NCBI GenBank assembly: GCA_014529385.2
Contig: CM043966.1
Location: 143,516,711-143,580,710 of the forward strand
DNA length: 64,000 nucleotides
Reading direction: 5' to 3'
Source: Adiantum capillus-veneris
Taxonomy: Eukaryota; Streptophyta; Polypodiopsida; Polypodiales; Pteridaceae
Below, in pieces: positions 52,506 through 63,504 of this stretch. Each line of letters opens with the position of its first letter. The stretch's first letter is position 1. The notes below the pieces were generated by a model, which saw only the letters and a program-made list of their open reading frames with translations, was not told the origin of the DNA and searched no databases. Both the position numbers and the translations under genes were made by a program.

Positions 52506-54595
52506 TGCTACTGAGGGCGAGCTTTTTGAAATGGGGCCTCTAAACCCAAACCAATGGGCCTACCCTCACAAAATGTTCGTAAAGAGGTACGCACACTACT
52601 TGGGGCACCACCTTCTTTTGGGAGTGGAGAAGGAAACCAATAAAAAAAAATAACACTTGCACTCACCCACTCAAGCAACACACTTTGAAAACCCCCTTAC
52701 TCTATATACACTTTGGACACTTGAACACCATCAACGATTATGCAACCCAATGCCGTGCATCAAAATGAAATATGCAATTTGTGGAATAGCATTCACCTTC
52801 TCCCCATAAGAATACCCATAATACATCCAAACTCTTCCTCTCTCAAGCACTCATCAAAAAAATCATGCGCACAAGACTTGCCTCTCAAACACACAAGAGA
52901 ATCACTTACATCAAACTAACACACTTTGCATAGAGAGCTCATCTCCATCTATGCAATGCCGTGACACAAATAAAATCACCATGAGAGGTAGCCACATGCA
53001 TATGTAATGAAGCAAAAGAGAGTTGGAGTGAGAAATTTCTTTAGACCAATTGAATAAGTGTATAGAAACAAACCAATGGTAAATTGAGAATAGAACACTT
53101 ACTTGATTTCTCGCACACCTTTTAAGGGGAGGACAGACGCTGGCTAACCATCACGAATTGCGACACTTGAAAGTTTTTGAAGATGATTTCATGATCATTA
53201 ACATAACCATGAGAGAGATCATGATGTATTTACAAGTTATTGAGGTGCTACAAATGATTTATTGGGTTGATGGAGTAAGAGATTGTAGAATGGAGAGAGT
53301 GGAGAATAGAGTTGCACTTCCTCCAAAGAGGAGGGTTAGGAGGGAGGATGTGAAAGAGGGAGAGTTGGGGTTTTCTCTACTATTGATCAAGAAACAACAT
53401 GAAGTTGAAAATATAGGTGTGTGTGTGTCCTTGAGTCTCTCCAAGGGGGGCTATTTATAGTTGTGTAGGAGTGGGATTATGCTACACTTAATTAGAGTAA
53501 GTGATTAGATCTAATTAAGTGTCCTTTGACCACTCATTGAATATTGGACATAAAAGGGACTATTTATTCACCAAAAATATCATTTTAGACCGTGAAGGCT
53601 CCATAGGGGTGCATAATGTAGGTGGGCCCCACCATGAGGCCCTACGGGTGGCTCCTGCGGGGTATCTCAACTTGTCTGTCTTGGCATTTAGAAAGCATCT
53701 TTAGGTTGGTCCCATCACATGCAAGTGACCTTGAACACTCATTGCTCTTCTAGAAGATGAGTAGGGGAAAAATAAGATCTCACCCTCTTGATTTACTTGA
53801 TTTACAGTTCCCTTTTGCTACGAATCTGTCAGATTTACACTATTTTGACCATAACTTTTTACCTGTAGCTCGGAATGACATGCTTCAAAAGGCAAAATTG
53901 ACCTTCTCAACATTTTTGATATGAATTTGGACTATTCTTCACACCCATGCATCAAGGAATTCGGTTTGGGAGGTCCACACTAGGCTAGGGAACCTTTTGC
54001 TTCAAAGTCTTCTTGTATGGGCCCTTTGCTTGTATGCATCCAAGGGGAATCATGCTTTTTCAAAAGGCTATGATGCTTAAACAAATAGAGGAGGGCCCAA
54101 TATTATTTGCTTGTGAAAAGAATATACAATTGGAGTCTTTTTGAAAGGTGAGAAACTATATGTATATTCTTAAGAGATATTGGGCCACCTATGTAGAGGG
54201 CATAGAAGACTTGTAGAGAGGGACCATAATCTTTGGTAAAGACAAGTGGAGAGTTGATTTCCATGGGAATTTATCTATAAGGGGTGGAAGATGGATATAT
54301 TATTTTTCTACTACTAATTCACAAGAGGTAAGAAAGTTTGGGGGTATATAGTTGGTTATTGTATGCTTATTCTATTTACAAAGCAAAAAAGAAAAGGGTG
54401 GTAATATAAATATATGACTAAGGTGACATTTTTGGGAAGAGTATAATGTATGTGTCGCCACAAAGGTTAAACGAAGAGGGGGAATTTACTCTAGATAACT
54501 TAATAGCATAGAAAAATATATACACATATGAGGAAGAGGACGTTGAGTAGGCTGACAAATGTTGCAGAAAGATGGTTACCATTTTATGCCACTCA
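52506..54595 (-). repeat. 3' LTR of element F
   Basis: 2090 bp. Minus-strand start is TGAGTGGCATAAAATGG and end is CTCAGTAGCA. Minus-strand TATA box CTATAAATAG at 53451-53460. Open frames such as 53158-53460 recur in the other LTR only because the LTRs are copies. Confidence 0.93.
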
Positions 54596-54615
54596 TATTA
54601 GTCCTCCCCCAAGCC
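54596..54615 (-). other. Polypurine tract of element F
   Basis: Minus-strand TTGGGGGAGGACTAATA adjoins the 3' LTR. Confidence 0.7.
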
Positions 54616-54769
54616 TAGAGATATTCATATCTTTAGGAGGAAGGTGTTGCTTCTTTTCTTCTTTTTTTCTCTTTTTTTTTGTCATTTTTCCTTTTTCACT
54701 TTTCTTTTTTTTTCCGATAGGAGGAGTGTCATGCACTCTTTTACTCCATTAGACCTGCTTTTCATTACC

Positions 54770-57700
54770 TCAATCCCATAAATCGGAGATGGGAGGGTTG
54801 CCTTGGGTATGTTCAGATTCCAAGGCTGGTTCTTCTTTGCACATCAAAGCTTTAAAAATAGGTGAAGCATTTGCCAAGCCGAAGGGAGCCATGTCAATTT
54901 GGAGCTTAGACGATGTAGACAGATGACTGCCTATCAACGGATTGATACATTGAAAGTAGGGCTTTAATCTCCATCCATTGACTCTGGTCTTGTGGAGTTT
55001 TCCTGATAAATCTGCTAATCTGTAACTACCATTCCCAAACTTTGTTTTTATCATGAAAGGTCCCTCCCATCTTTGCAAATTTTTTTTGTCAAGTCGAGTA
55101 TCAAGTCGGTTATCATAGCGAAGAACCAACATACCTTCCTTCAATCCTTTCCCCTTGAGCTTCTTGTTGATTTTATCCCTTTGGCTTGTCGCTTTGGTGA
55201 TGTAGTGATCAATGGACTCTTCTCTATCTAGCTCAAGTCGTTGGAGATCTAAGATCCTTTCATGTAGAACCTCTTTTGGTTTTTTTGCCACTCTTGCAAG
55301 AACGCGCAAGCTTGAGAGCTCTACCTCAATGGGGAGAAGTGCCTCTTGTCCATAAACTAGATGAAAAGGGGTGAATTGGGTAGATACCTTGAAAGATGTC
55401 CTATACGCCCAAAGAGCAGCCGTCAAATGGCGATCCCAATCATTAGGACGGTCCACAACCTGCTTAGAAATGATCTTACATATCATTCCATTCACTTTTT
55501 CCACCAATCCATTGCATTGAGGATAGTAGGGTGTGGAATGCAGGTGTTTCACTTTTAACCTCCTCAAGAGATCATTTAGAAGGTCAGCCCTAAAACCCGG
55601 GCCTTGATCAGATAAGATTTCTAGGGGTGTTCCAAACCTACTACAAATATGATCAAAAATAAACTTTGATACCTCTTCAGCTGTGATTCGGGTTGTGCTT
55701 GTTGCTTCCGCCCATCGTGTCATGTAGTCAACACCCATGATGATGAAAACCTTCCCTGTAGAAGTACGAGGTAGGGGACCTATTGCATCCACACCCCACT
55801 TTTCAAAAGGGCCATAAGATATTATTGGGACTCGAGGCTCATATGTTAGTCTTCTACCCCCAGCAATTTGGCATGGCTTACATGCCTTACACCAATATTG
55901 GACATCACGATGTAAGCTCGGCCAAATAAACCCTGCTTGTAAAATCTTCCTACTTGTAATATCTTGAGAAAAGTGACCACCACAGACATCATCATGACAT
56001 GAAAGAAGAATTTTCTCTATCTCTTGCACACCTGGTACTCTCCTCAAGACCAAATCTTTCCCTTTGTGATATAAATCATCCCCGATCAACTGGTAAGGTG
56101 TGGCCTTCTTAACTAGTCTATGTCTTTGCACCTTGTCTAAGTGTTTGGGACACTCACCTGCTTGTAGAAAGAAGATAATGTCTTTTAGCTCCTCTTGACC
56201 TTGATATTTGGGTTCATATAGTTTCACACCTCCTACCGCCATTTGAAGCTTTTCATTTGCGAGTAAGTTTGCTTCCTTGTTATGAGTTCTCACAATGTGT
56301 TGTACCTGTGTTGCTTTAAAACCCTTCATCAAAGCTCTTACACTACTAAGCCACTCAAACAATGTACGATTCTTGCACCTCCAAGTCCCTTGGATTTGCC
56401 TGACCACTAGCAAAGAATCACCTTTTATAATAAGTCTTTGTATGCCTAATTCTTTGCATTTTTCTAACCCAAGGGTTAGAGCAGCATACTCAGCCTCATT
56501 GTTAGAGTGAACATTGGGTAGAGTGATACCTTTTCTAACCATTACCTCCTTTTGTGGGTTTAAAATGAGGATCCCCCCTGCTGCTTTGTCTTGTTGGCGT
56601 TGATAGGCTCCGTCAAAGCATAAAGTATGGGCATTATCAATCTCCTTCACTTTGAATTGTTTTGAGCCTTCCTCTCTTTGTAGTCGTGATCCTTCCCTTT
56701 CTCTCACTTTGTAGGTGAGAATGTCTGCAAGTCCTGCTCTTGTGCTATCTTCTACAAGGAAAGTGTATTCAAATTCTTGGAGTTCAAGCACCCACTTTGC
56801 TGTTCTAGATGAGAGGCTCATGTGTTGTACTACATATGGTAGATTGTGCTCTAAGGTGAGAAAAACAAATGGCACAGGGAGAAGATACGATCGAAACTTC
56901 CTTACCGCAAACAAGATTGCAAAGACCACTTTCTCCATTTCAGTGTATCCCTTCTCGGCTGGAGTCATCACCTTGCTTGCAAAATAGATCGGCCTCATGT
57001 ATGATGTTTTAGGATCTTTTTGCATCAAAACAACACCAATTGCTTCGAAACCTACACTTGGAGTGACATAGTAAGTCTCCTTTGGATCTAGTGGCATTAG
57101 GATTGGGAGAGAGCTAAGAATGCCCTTCACTTCCTCAAAACATTTTGCATGTTCCCTCCCCCATTCAAATGTAGATTGGCTTGCCAACCTATGCAAAGGG
57201 GCGATGGATTCTGCTAGGAGATGGATGAAGCGAGACATGTACCTCACTTTGTGGTTGAAGGTCATTAGCTCCTTTGTTGTTGTTGGTGGAGATAATGACA
57301 AAAGGGCCTCTACTTTAGAGGGATCCACTTGAATTCCTTGTGAAGAAACCACATGGCCTAGCAAAACCACCTGAGATTCACCGATATGACACTTCTCTGG
57401 GTTGAGTTGTCCCCCAAATTGATGGAGCCTCTTAAGCCCCTCTTCAACCTTTTGGCAATGAAGTGATCTACAACTATAAATACAGAAATCATCCATAAAG
57501 ACTCTTATAGATTTTCCAAAGAATGGCTGAAATACAAATATTGTGAATCTCATGAAGGTGCTAGGAGCATTGGTGAGCCCAAAAGGCATTACTCTGAATG
57601 CAAAACATCCCCAAGGTGTGATGAAGGTGGTTTTTGGTTGGTCCTCTTCTGCTATTCTAATTTGAAAATATCCTGAATACCCATCACACACAGTGTAGCA

Positions 57701-57889
57701 TTCGTGACCTGCTACTTCATTCAAAATTTCATCTTGGAAAGGGAGAGGGAAGTGGTCCCTCTTTGTCGCAGCATTGAAGGGTTTGTAATCCATGCAGACC
57801 CTCCACTTACCATTCTTCTTGGGAGTGACTACAATAGGTGATACCCATTCGGAGTTGGATACTGGATAGATGAAGCCAGCCTTCAAGAG
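54770..57889 (-). CDS. Element F pol: RT, two RNase H domains, integrase
   Basis: A minus-strand frame of about 1040 residues, immediately after a single TGA. RT: WRVCMDYKPFNAATKRDHFPLP (28-49), [15 protein letters not shown], catalytic FMDDF (130-134), LLGHVVSSQGI. First RNase H (270-380): YYVTPSVGFEAIGVVL and LTLEHNLP, where the usual catalytic Asp residues of TDAS and TDH are absent. Second RNase H (420-550), of the kind called aRNH: TLCFDGAYQ (Asp 425), NNEAEYAALTLGL (Glu 464/466), IIKGDSLLV (Asp 490), and NKEANLLAN with Asn where Asp is common. Integrase: HDDVCGGHFS, then CKACKPCQ (HHCC); WGVDAIGPLP, ILSDQGPGF and NGLVEKVNG (D,D,E); GPY/F module near the end (RWEGPFMI). Two RNase H domains place it in the Tat group. 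The frame has no internal stop. Confidence 0.93.
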   Translation of the reverse strand, partial: LLKAGFIYPVSNSEWVSPIVVTPKKNGKWRVCMDYKPFNAATKRDHFPLPFQDEILNEVAGHECYTVCDGYSGYFQIRIAEEDQPKTTFITPWGCFAFRVMPFGLTNAPSTFMRFTIFVFQPFFGKSIRVFMDDFCIYSCRSLHCQKVEEGLKRLHQFGGQLNPEKCHIGESQVVLLGHVVSSQGIQVDPSKVEALLSLSPPTTTKELMTFNHKVRYMSRFIHLLAESIAPLHRLASQSTFEWGREHAKCFEEVKGILSSLPILMPLDPKETYYVTPSVGFEAIGVVLMQKDPKTSYMRPIYFASKVMTPAEKGYTEMEKVVFAILFAVRKFRSYLLPVPFVFLTLEHNLPYVVQHMSLSSRTAKWVLELQEFEYTFLVEDSTRAGLADILTYKVREREGSRLQREEGSKQFKVKEIDNAHTLCFDGAYQRQQDKAAGGILILNPQKEVMVRKGITLPNVHSNNEAEYAALTLGLEKCKELGIQRLIIKGDSLLVVRQIQGTWRCKNRTLFEWLSSVRALMKGFKATQVQHIVRTHNKEANLLANEKLQMAVGGVKLYEPKYQGQEELKDIIFFLQAGECPKHLDKVQRHRLVKKATPYQLIGDDLYHKGKDLVLRRVPGVQEIEKILLSCHDDVCGGHFSQDITSRKILQAGFIWPSLHRDVQYWCKACKPCQIAGGRRLTYEPRVPIISYGPFEKWGVDAIGPLPRTSTGKVFIIMGVDYMTRWAEATSTTRITAEEVSKFIFDHICSRFGTPLEILSDQGPGFRADLLNDLLRRLKVKHLHSTPYYPQCNGLVEKVNGMICKIISKQVVDRPNDWDRHLTAALWAYRTSFKVSTQFTPFHLVYGQEALLPIEVELSSLRVLARVAKKPKEVLHERILDLQRLELDREESIDHYITKATSQRDKINKKLKGKGLKEGMLVLRYDNRLDTRLDKKNLQRWEGPFMIKTKFGNGSYRLADLSGKLHKTRVNGWRLKPYFQCINPLIGSHLSTSSKLQIDMAPFGLANASPIFKALMCKEEPALESEHTQGNPPISDLWD

Positions 57890-60088
57890 TCAATCCACTT
57901 CCTGTAGGAGAGCCTTTTGTTGCACAGATCCTAGTCGCCTTAACTTTTGAGCCACGGGTTTGGTCCCTGGTTTCAATTCAATTCGATGCTCTATTACATC
58001 TACACCTCTTATTTGTGAGTAGTCAGTGATAAACAAATTGGGATACCTCCTTAACATATTGATGTAGGACCTCTTCTCCTCACAAGTAAGATCTTTTGCA
58101 AGCATCTTCTCAAATCCTTCTTCAAGGTGGTGGCATCTTTCATCCCCTCGTGTGTGATTGTCTGTTGGCTTTTCTTCTACTGGAACATCTTGAGTGTTGG
58201 CGTCGAATACAATTCCCATTACCTCCAAAGAAGACTCCTCTTCACTGGTTGATGCACTGGTTGATGCTTTCTCATCACTTGAGTAGGGACTCTCCTCCTC
58301 GCTCTCTTCATCTGCCGTGGTTTCATAGTTGATATCTAGTTGCTTTCCTTCTCGCCAATCATACACCACCGGTTGACCCTTCTTAAGAATCAAACGACCA
58401 CTTCCCCATTTTTGATCTGCATTCACAGCAATGAGCCAAGGCCTCCCTAGGATGATGGGATAGCCCTCCCCCTTAGCTGGCATGACATACATATCCACTC
58501 GTGCATCTATGTTACATACAGAGACTTTTACATTTTCAATGATCCCCAAACACTTCACACTTGAGTTGTTGGCTAGCCTAGCTTGACAATTAGAGGACTT
58601 TGTAATTTCAAGCCCTAACTTGTTCATTGATTTTTCCGTGATCACACACATTTGAGCTCCACCATCAACATATACATTAGACACCTTTTTACCCCTTATG
58701 TAAGCATCCACAATGGGTTCCATATCTTTTTGTAGCTTTGAGGCCACAACCTTAATGGAAAGATTTGCTTTCTTTTTTGGAATTCTTGTACTTACCAACT
58801 TTGGCCATTGCCTTCTTACTTTGGCTGATAGGTGTAGAAGTTGAGGCCATGATATGTTTGGCTTTTGGGTTTGTAAATCCTCCAAGATGTTGTAGGGCTC
58901 TAGCTCCTTTCCCAATGGGAAGTCGTTGATACCAATTTCCCTTCGCCTTGATCTTTTCTTCCTGCTACTTTCAGCTTCTTCCATCTTTGACTTCTTCTTC
59001 TTGTCCCTTCTGGCTGAATTTGTTCCTTCACTTCTCATGTCTTCATCCTTATCATGTGCTCTTGTGCATTTTTCTGCCGGCATAACATCAAAGTTTAGAG
59101 TATGCTCATCTATTACCTCTTCTAGCTTGATGATGTTGACTCCTCTTTCTTCCTCCTCATGTGGGACGGGAGGTATATTTGCTGGTGGTGGTGGTCGTCG
59201 AAGGATTTGTGGGCCTTGAGCTTGTTCTTGTTGCACAGTGAGAGGAGGCGGTCTAGGGGGATATATGTCTCCCGGAAGTCGCCTTGGATGTGGACAATTG
59301 TACATGCCATGGCCCATTTCATTGCAATTCCAACATCGCAACTCTTGAGCTTGTCTTCGTTGATTGCGATTCCCTTCTCTTGGTTGTCGTTGTTGAGGTA
59401 GGCCTTGTACTAGATTCAGAGTGAGGTTCTCAAGCTGTTGAGTTAGCCTTTGTAAAACCTCTTGTTGAGAGTTATCTCCTATTTGTGAAGATTGTGCAAG
59501 AGGGGCCCTAATTGGTGCTTCCATGGTTTGTGAAGACTCCCTCTCACTCACTTCATTCAAACCCCTTGCTCTATGTGCTTGGAAGTGTAGTTTTCTAAAC
59601 TTGATGATGGCTACCTCACGTGCTTCTTCGAAGGTGGATGGGAATTTTAGCTCTACTTTAGCCTTTAAAAGTGGATACAAGCCAACCATGAATTTCTCTT
59701 TTTTTAGAAAGTTAGGTGCACCACCATGATTTTCTAATGTAGCCTCCCACCTACCCCATAGATTGACAAAGGTTACTTCATAAGAGGGATAGTCTTCAAG
59801 TGATACCTGCTTATGCCCAATAAGACATTTCCATAGTCCTTCAGAAGTATCACCTTGCCCGAACTTGGAGAGGAAGCTTGCTCGCAGTCTCTCCTAATTG
59901 GACTTGATTTGGGGTTGCAAGGTCTCATACCATGCTTTAGCTTCTGCTTTTAGAACCAACGGGAAGGCTCGTAGCTTTACTTCCTCTTCATCTCTCCCGG
60001 ATATGAGATGTGCCATCTCCAAGTTGTCAAGAAACTCTTGCGCATCTTCCCCACTTCTTGTATAGAACGTGGGAAAAGAACTTGACAT
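57890..60088 (-). CDS. Element F gag-protease, in frame with pol
   Basis: Minus-strand frame from 60088 (MSSSFPTFYTRSGEDAQEFL). A gag capsid follows (LRAFPLVLKAEAKAWYETL), a stop at 59894-59896, and the same frame onwards (ERLRASFLSKFGQGDT, NLWGRWEATLENH, LYPLLKAKVELKFP). Then come a Q-rich stretch, a CX2CX4HX4C knuckle (CWNCNEMGHGMYNC) and a proline-rich stretch (PPRPPPLTVQQ). A K/R/E-rich patch (KKKKSKMEEAESSRKKRS) precedes the retropepsin VYVDGGAQMCVI with GYPIILGRPWL, an acidic serine-rich linker and the first RT residues. It ends at TGA 57890-57892, directly followed in the same frame by pol. The two stops may be recent nonsense mutations, or the second a readthrough site. Confidence 0.88.
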
Positions 60089-60716
60089 TTTGTTTAGACT
60101 TTTTTAAATATCTTTTTTTAAAGAAACTTTTCTCTTACAGGCCGCACAAGATTATTGACACTATAAATCTGATTACATTAAAATGAAGATGTACACATCC
60201 ATTGTTAATTCGTACTTTATCAGAGGTAGAATAAATGGATTAATTGAAGCATTGATTTCATTGAGGCGAGTGGATCCAAATATCCTCCTTATGATAGACT
60301 AAAATCTAAACTTAGTTGCAATGATTATATGAATGGATTGCCGAGCAATAGGCCTAAAAGGTTCATTATTTTGATCGTGATTCATGTGCTACTCCTCGTT
60401 GTTGGTTTGAAGACCTCGTTCCTTCATATGGCCCTTGAGCACCCCTTCACCACTCCTTGTTCCTGCCTTTAAAACAAAATGAAAACGTGAACATCAAAAG
60501 AAGTTTCATAATTGATGATTGGAAGTATAATTGGATTGGGTGATGCCAGTATTTCTCTAAGTCTTTCTGCACCAAACATAAAAACAATGCGTTGCTGGAA
60601 AAAGACTTTTCTATCTATGTGAACATTTACTCTAATGTGTTGTGCAAAATGAAATGGATAGATGGGAACTCCATTGTTCATCACTAAAGAATTTGAAGGT
60701 AACTTGGAAATATGTT
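60089..60716 (-). other. Element F 5' leader
   Basis: About 630 bp between the primer site and the first gag ATG on the minus strand. No open frame with family resemblance. Confidence 0.7.
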
Positions 60717-60730
60717 CCTCAGTGGGGGCA
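60717..60730 (-). other. Primer binding site of element F (partial match)
   Basis: Minus-strand TGCCCCCACTGAGG. The same word preceded by TGG occurs at 63483-63499 in element G, so both families seem to use the same primer. In F the leading TGG is not intact (CAG). Confidence 0.55.
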
Positions 60731-60731
60731 C

Positions 60732-62824
60732 TGCTACTGAGGGCGAGCTTTTTGAAATGGGGCCTCTAAACCCAAACCAATGGGCCTACCCTCACAAAAT
60801 GTTCGTAAAGAGGTACGCACACTACTTGGGGCACCACCTTCTTTTGGGAGTGGAGAAGGAAACCAATAAAAAAAAATAACACTTGCACTCACCCACCCAA
60901 GCAACACACTTTGAAAACCCCCTTACTCTATATACACTTTGGACACTTGAACACCATCAACGATTATGCAACCCAATGCCGTGCATCAAAATGAAATATG
61001 CAATTTGTGGAATAGCATTCACCTTCTCCCCATAAGAATACCCATAATACATCCAAACTCTTCCTCTCTCAAGCACTCATCAAAAAAATCATGCGCGCAA
61101 GACTTGCCTCTCAAACACACAAGAGAATCACTTACATCAAACTAACACACTTTGCATAGAGAGCTCATCTCCATCTATGCAATGCCGTGACACAAATAAA
61201 ATCACCATGAGAGGTAGCCACATGCATATGTAATGAAGCAAAAGAGAGTTGGAGTGAGAAATTTCTTTAGACCAATTGAATAAGTGTGGAGAAACAAACC
61301 AATGGTAAATTGAGAATAGAACACTTACTTGATTTCTCGCACACCTTTTAAGGGGAGGACAGACGCTGGCTAACCATCACGAATTGCGACACTTGAAAGT
61401 TTTTGAAGATGATTTCATGATCATTAACATAACCATGAGAGAGATCATGATGTATTTACAAGTTATTGAGGTGCTACAAATGATTTATTGGGTTGATGGA
61501 GTAAGAGATTGTAGAATGGAGAGAGTGGAGAATAGAGTTGCACTTCCTCCAAAGAGGAGGGTTAGGAGGGAGGATGTGAAAGAGGGAGAGTTGGGGTTTT
61601 CTCTACTATTGATCAAGAAACAACATGAAGTTGAAAATATAGGTGTGTGTGTGTGTCCTTGAGTCTCTCCAAGGGGGGCTATTTATAGTTGTGTAGGAGT
61701 GGGATTATGCTACACTTAATTAGAGTAAGTGATTAGATCTAATTAAGTGTCCTTTGACCACTCATTGAATATTGGACATAAAAGGGACTATTTATTCACC
61801 AAAAATATCATTTTAGACCATGAAGGCTCCATAGGGGTGCATAATGTAGGTGGGCCCCACCATGAGGCCCTACGGGTGGCTCCTGCGGGGTATCTCAACT
61901 TGTCTGTCTTGGCATTTAGAAAGCATCTTTAGGTTGGTCCCATCACATGCAAGTGACCTTGAACACTCATTGCTCTTCTAGAAGATGAGTAGGGGAAAAA
62001 ATAAGATCTCACCCTCTTGATTTACTTGATTTACAGTTCCCTTTTGCTGTGAATCTGTCAGATTTACACTATTTTGACCCTAACTTTTTACCTGTAGCTC
62101 GGAATGACATGCTTCAAAAGGCAAAATTGACCTTCTCAACATGTTTGATATGAATTTGGACTATTCTTCACGCCCATGCACCAAGGAATTCGGTTTGGGA
62201 GGTCCACACTAAGCTAGGGAACCTTTTGCTTCAAAGTCTTCTTGTATGGGCCCTTTGCTTGTATGCATCCAAGGGGAATCATGCTTTTTCAAAAGGCTAT
62301 GATGCTTAAACAAATGGAGGAGGGACCAATATTATTTACTTGTGAAAAGAATATACAATTGGAGTCTTTTTGAAAGGTGAGAAACTATATGTATATTCTT
62401 AAGAGATATTGGGCCACCTATGTAGGGGGCATAGAAGACTTGTAGAGAGGGACCATAATCTTTGGTAAAGACAAGTGGAGAGTTGATTTCCATGGGAATT
62501 TATCTATAAGGGGTGGAAGATGGATATATTATTTTTCTACTACTAATTCACAAGAGGTAAGAAAGTTTGGGGGTATATAGTTGGTTATTGTATGCTTATT
62601 CTATTTACAAAGCAAAAAAGAAAAGGGTGGTAATATAAATATATGACTAAGGTGACATTTTTGGGAAGAGTATAATGTATGTGTCGCCACAAAGGTTAAA
62701 CGAAGAGGGGGAATTTACTCTAGATAACTTAATAGCATAGAAAAATATATACACATATGAGGAAGAGGACGTTGAGTAGGCTGACAAATGTTGCAGAAAG
62801 ATGGTTACCATTTTATGCCACTCA
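60732..62824 (-). repeat. 5' LTR of element F
   Basis: 2093 bp, nearly identical to 52506-54595. Minus-strand start TGAGTGGCATAAAATGG at 62824; TATA box CTATAAATAG at 61679-61688, which would place the transcription start some 25-35 bp further left. Confidence 0.93.
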
Positions 62825-63392
62825 CTACCTCCACAACATGCATATAATCTACTGGCTTCAACACTCCCAAATCCATATTTTGCTTTACCATTTTTCTCTT
62901 TACCTTTTCCAGATAGACCATGTCTTTGTATGTATCCGCACCGTCTTCAACCTTTTCTCTAATCTTTGGATGCAAGCCCCCTAACAGTTTTGACAGCTTC
63001 AAGTATTGATTACTTTTGACCCCAGTAACAACCTCTAACTGCTTCCAAAAAGCTTCAAACTGCTCAATAAAAATAGAGAAATCTTTACTTACATCCTGGC
63101 ATACTGCCTTCAGCCTTGCACCAACTTCCTCTGGCGTAATCACCTCTCTAAACCGCTCTAGAAATTGACTTTGCAATCTTTTCCATGATTCTTGATCACT
63201 GCTCTCCAAATTATCGAACCACACCTTGGCTTGCCCTCGCATCAACAGAGGCACCGTCTCCAATGTTTTTGCATTTTTTGAGATACGCAACGACATCAGC
63301 CACAACTTAAAATATACTAACGAGTCCTCGGGATCTTCAATGCCCGTAAATATGGGGCCAAAACCTGGCTCCACTATCTCTACTAGCTTCAA
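62825..63392 (-). pseudogene. Element G gag, cut by element F
   Basis: Minus strand from ATG 63392: MKLVEIVEPGFGPIFTGIED, then DSLVYFKLWLMSLRI, PLLMRGQAKVWFDNLE, WKRLQSQFLERFREV and VKSNQYLKLSKLLGGLHPKIRE, a retrotransposon gag capsid of Gypsy type. About 189 residues are open up to the junction with F's LTR at 62824. The rest of G is not recognised on the other side of F. Confidence 0.8.
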
Positions 63393-63482
63393 ACTCGACC
63401 ATCAAACACCTCGACCATCAGCCAGCCACTTTGTCGGCTAACCAACACTTCTTCCAGTTGCAAATTGGAGCATCAGACATCT

Positions 63483-63499
63483 CCTCAGTGGGGGCACCA
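63483..63499 (-). other. Primer binding site of element G
   Basis: Minus-strand TGGTGCCCCCACTGAGG, 91 bp upstream of gag. It begins TGG as expected for pairing with the CCA end of a tRNA. I do not assign the tRNA species. Confidence 0.6.
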
Positions 63500-63504
63500 G
63501 AAGA

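Larger units (their letters stand above)
52506..62824 (-). mobile_element. Tat-like Gypsy element F, nearly complete
   Basis: 10.3 kb between two 2.09-kb LTRs that I compared by eye: about 16 substitutions and two small indels, so under 1 percent divergence and a recent insertion. Minus-strand order: 5' LTR (60732-62824), primer site, leader, gag, zinc knuckle, protease, RT, RNase H, second RNase H, integrase, polypurine tract, 3' LTR (52506-54595). gag to integrase is a single frame from 60088 to 54770 with only two stops. A clear 5-bp target duplication is missing. Confidence 0.9.

Noticed and set aside
53158-53460. 100-residue frame repeated at 61384-61662
   Set aside because: It lies in both F LTRs; the identity reflects LTR homology. 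The minus-strand TATA box overlaps its end.
54528-54752. Phenylalanine-rich 74-residue frame
   Set aside because: It spans the F LTR border and a T-rich run; composition artefact.
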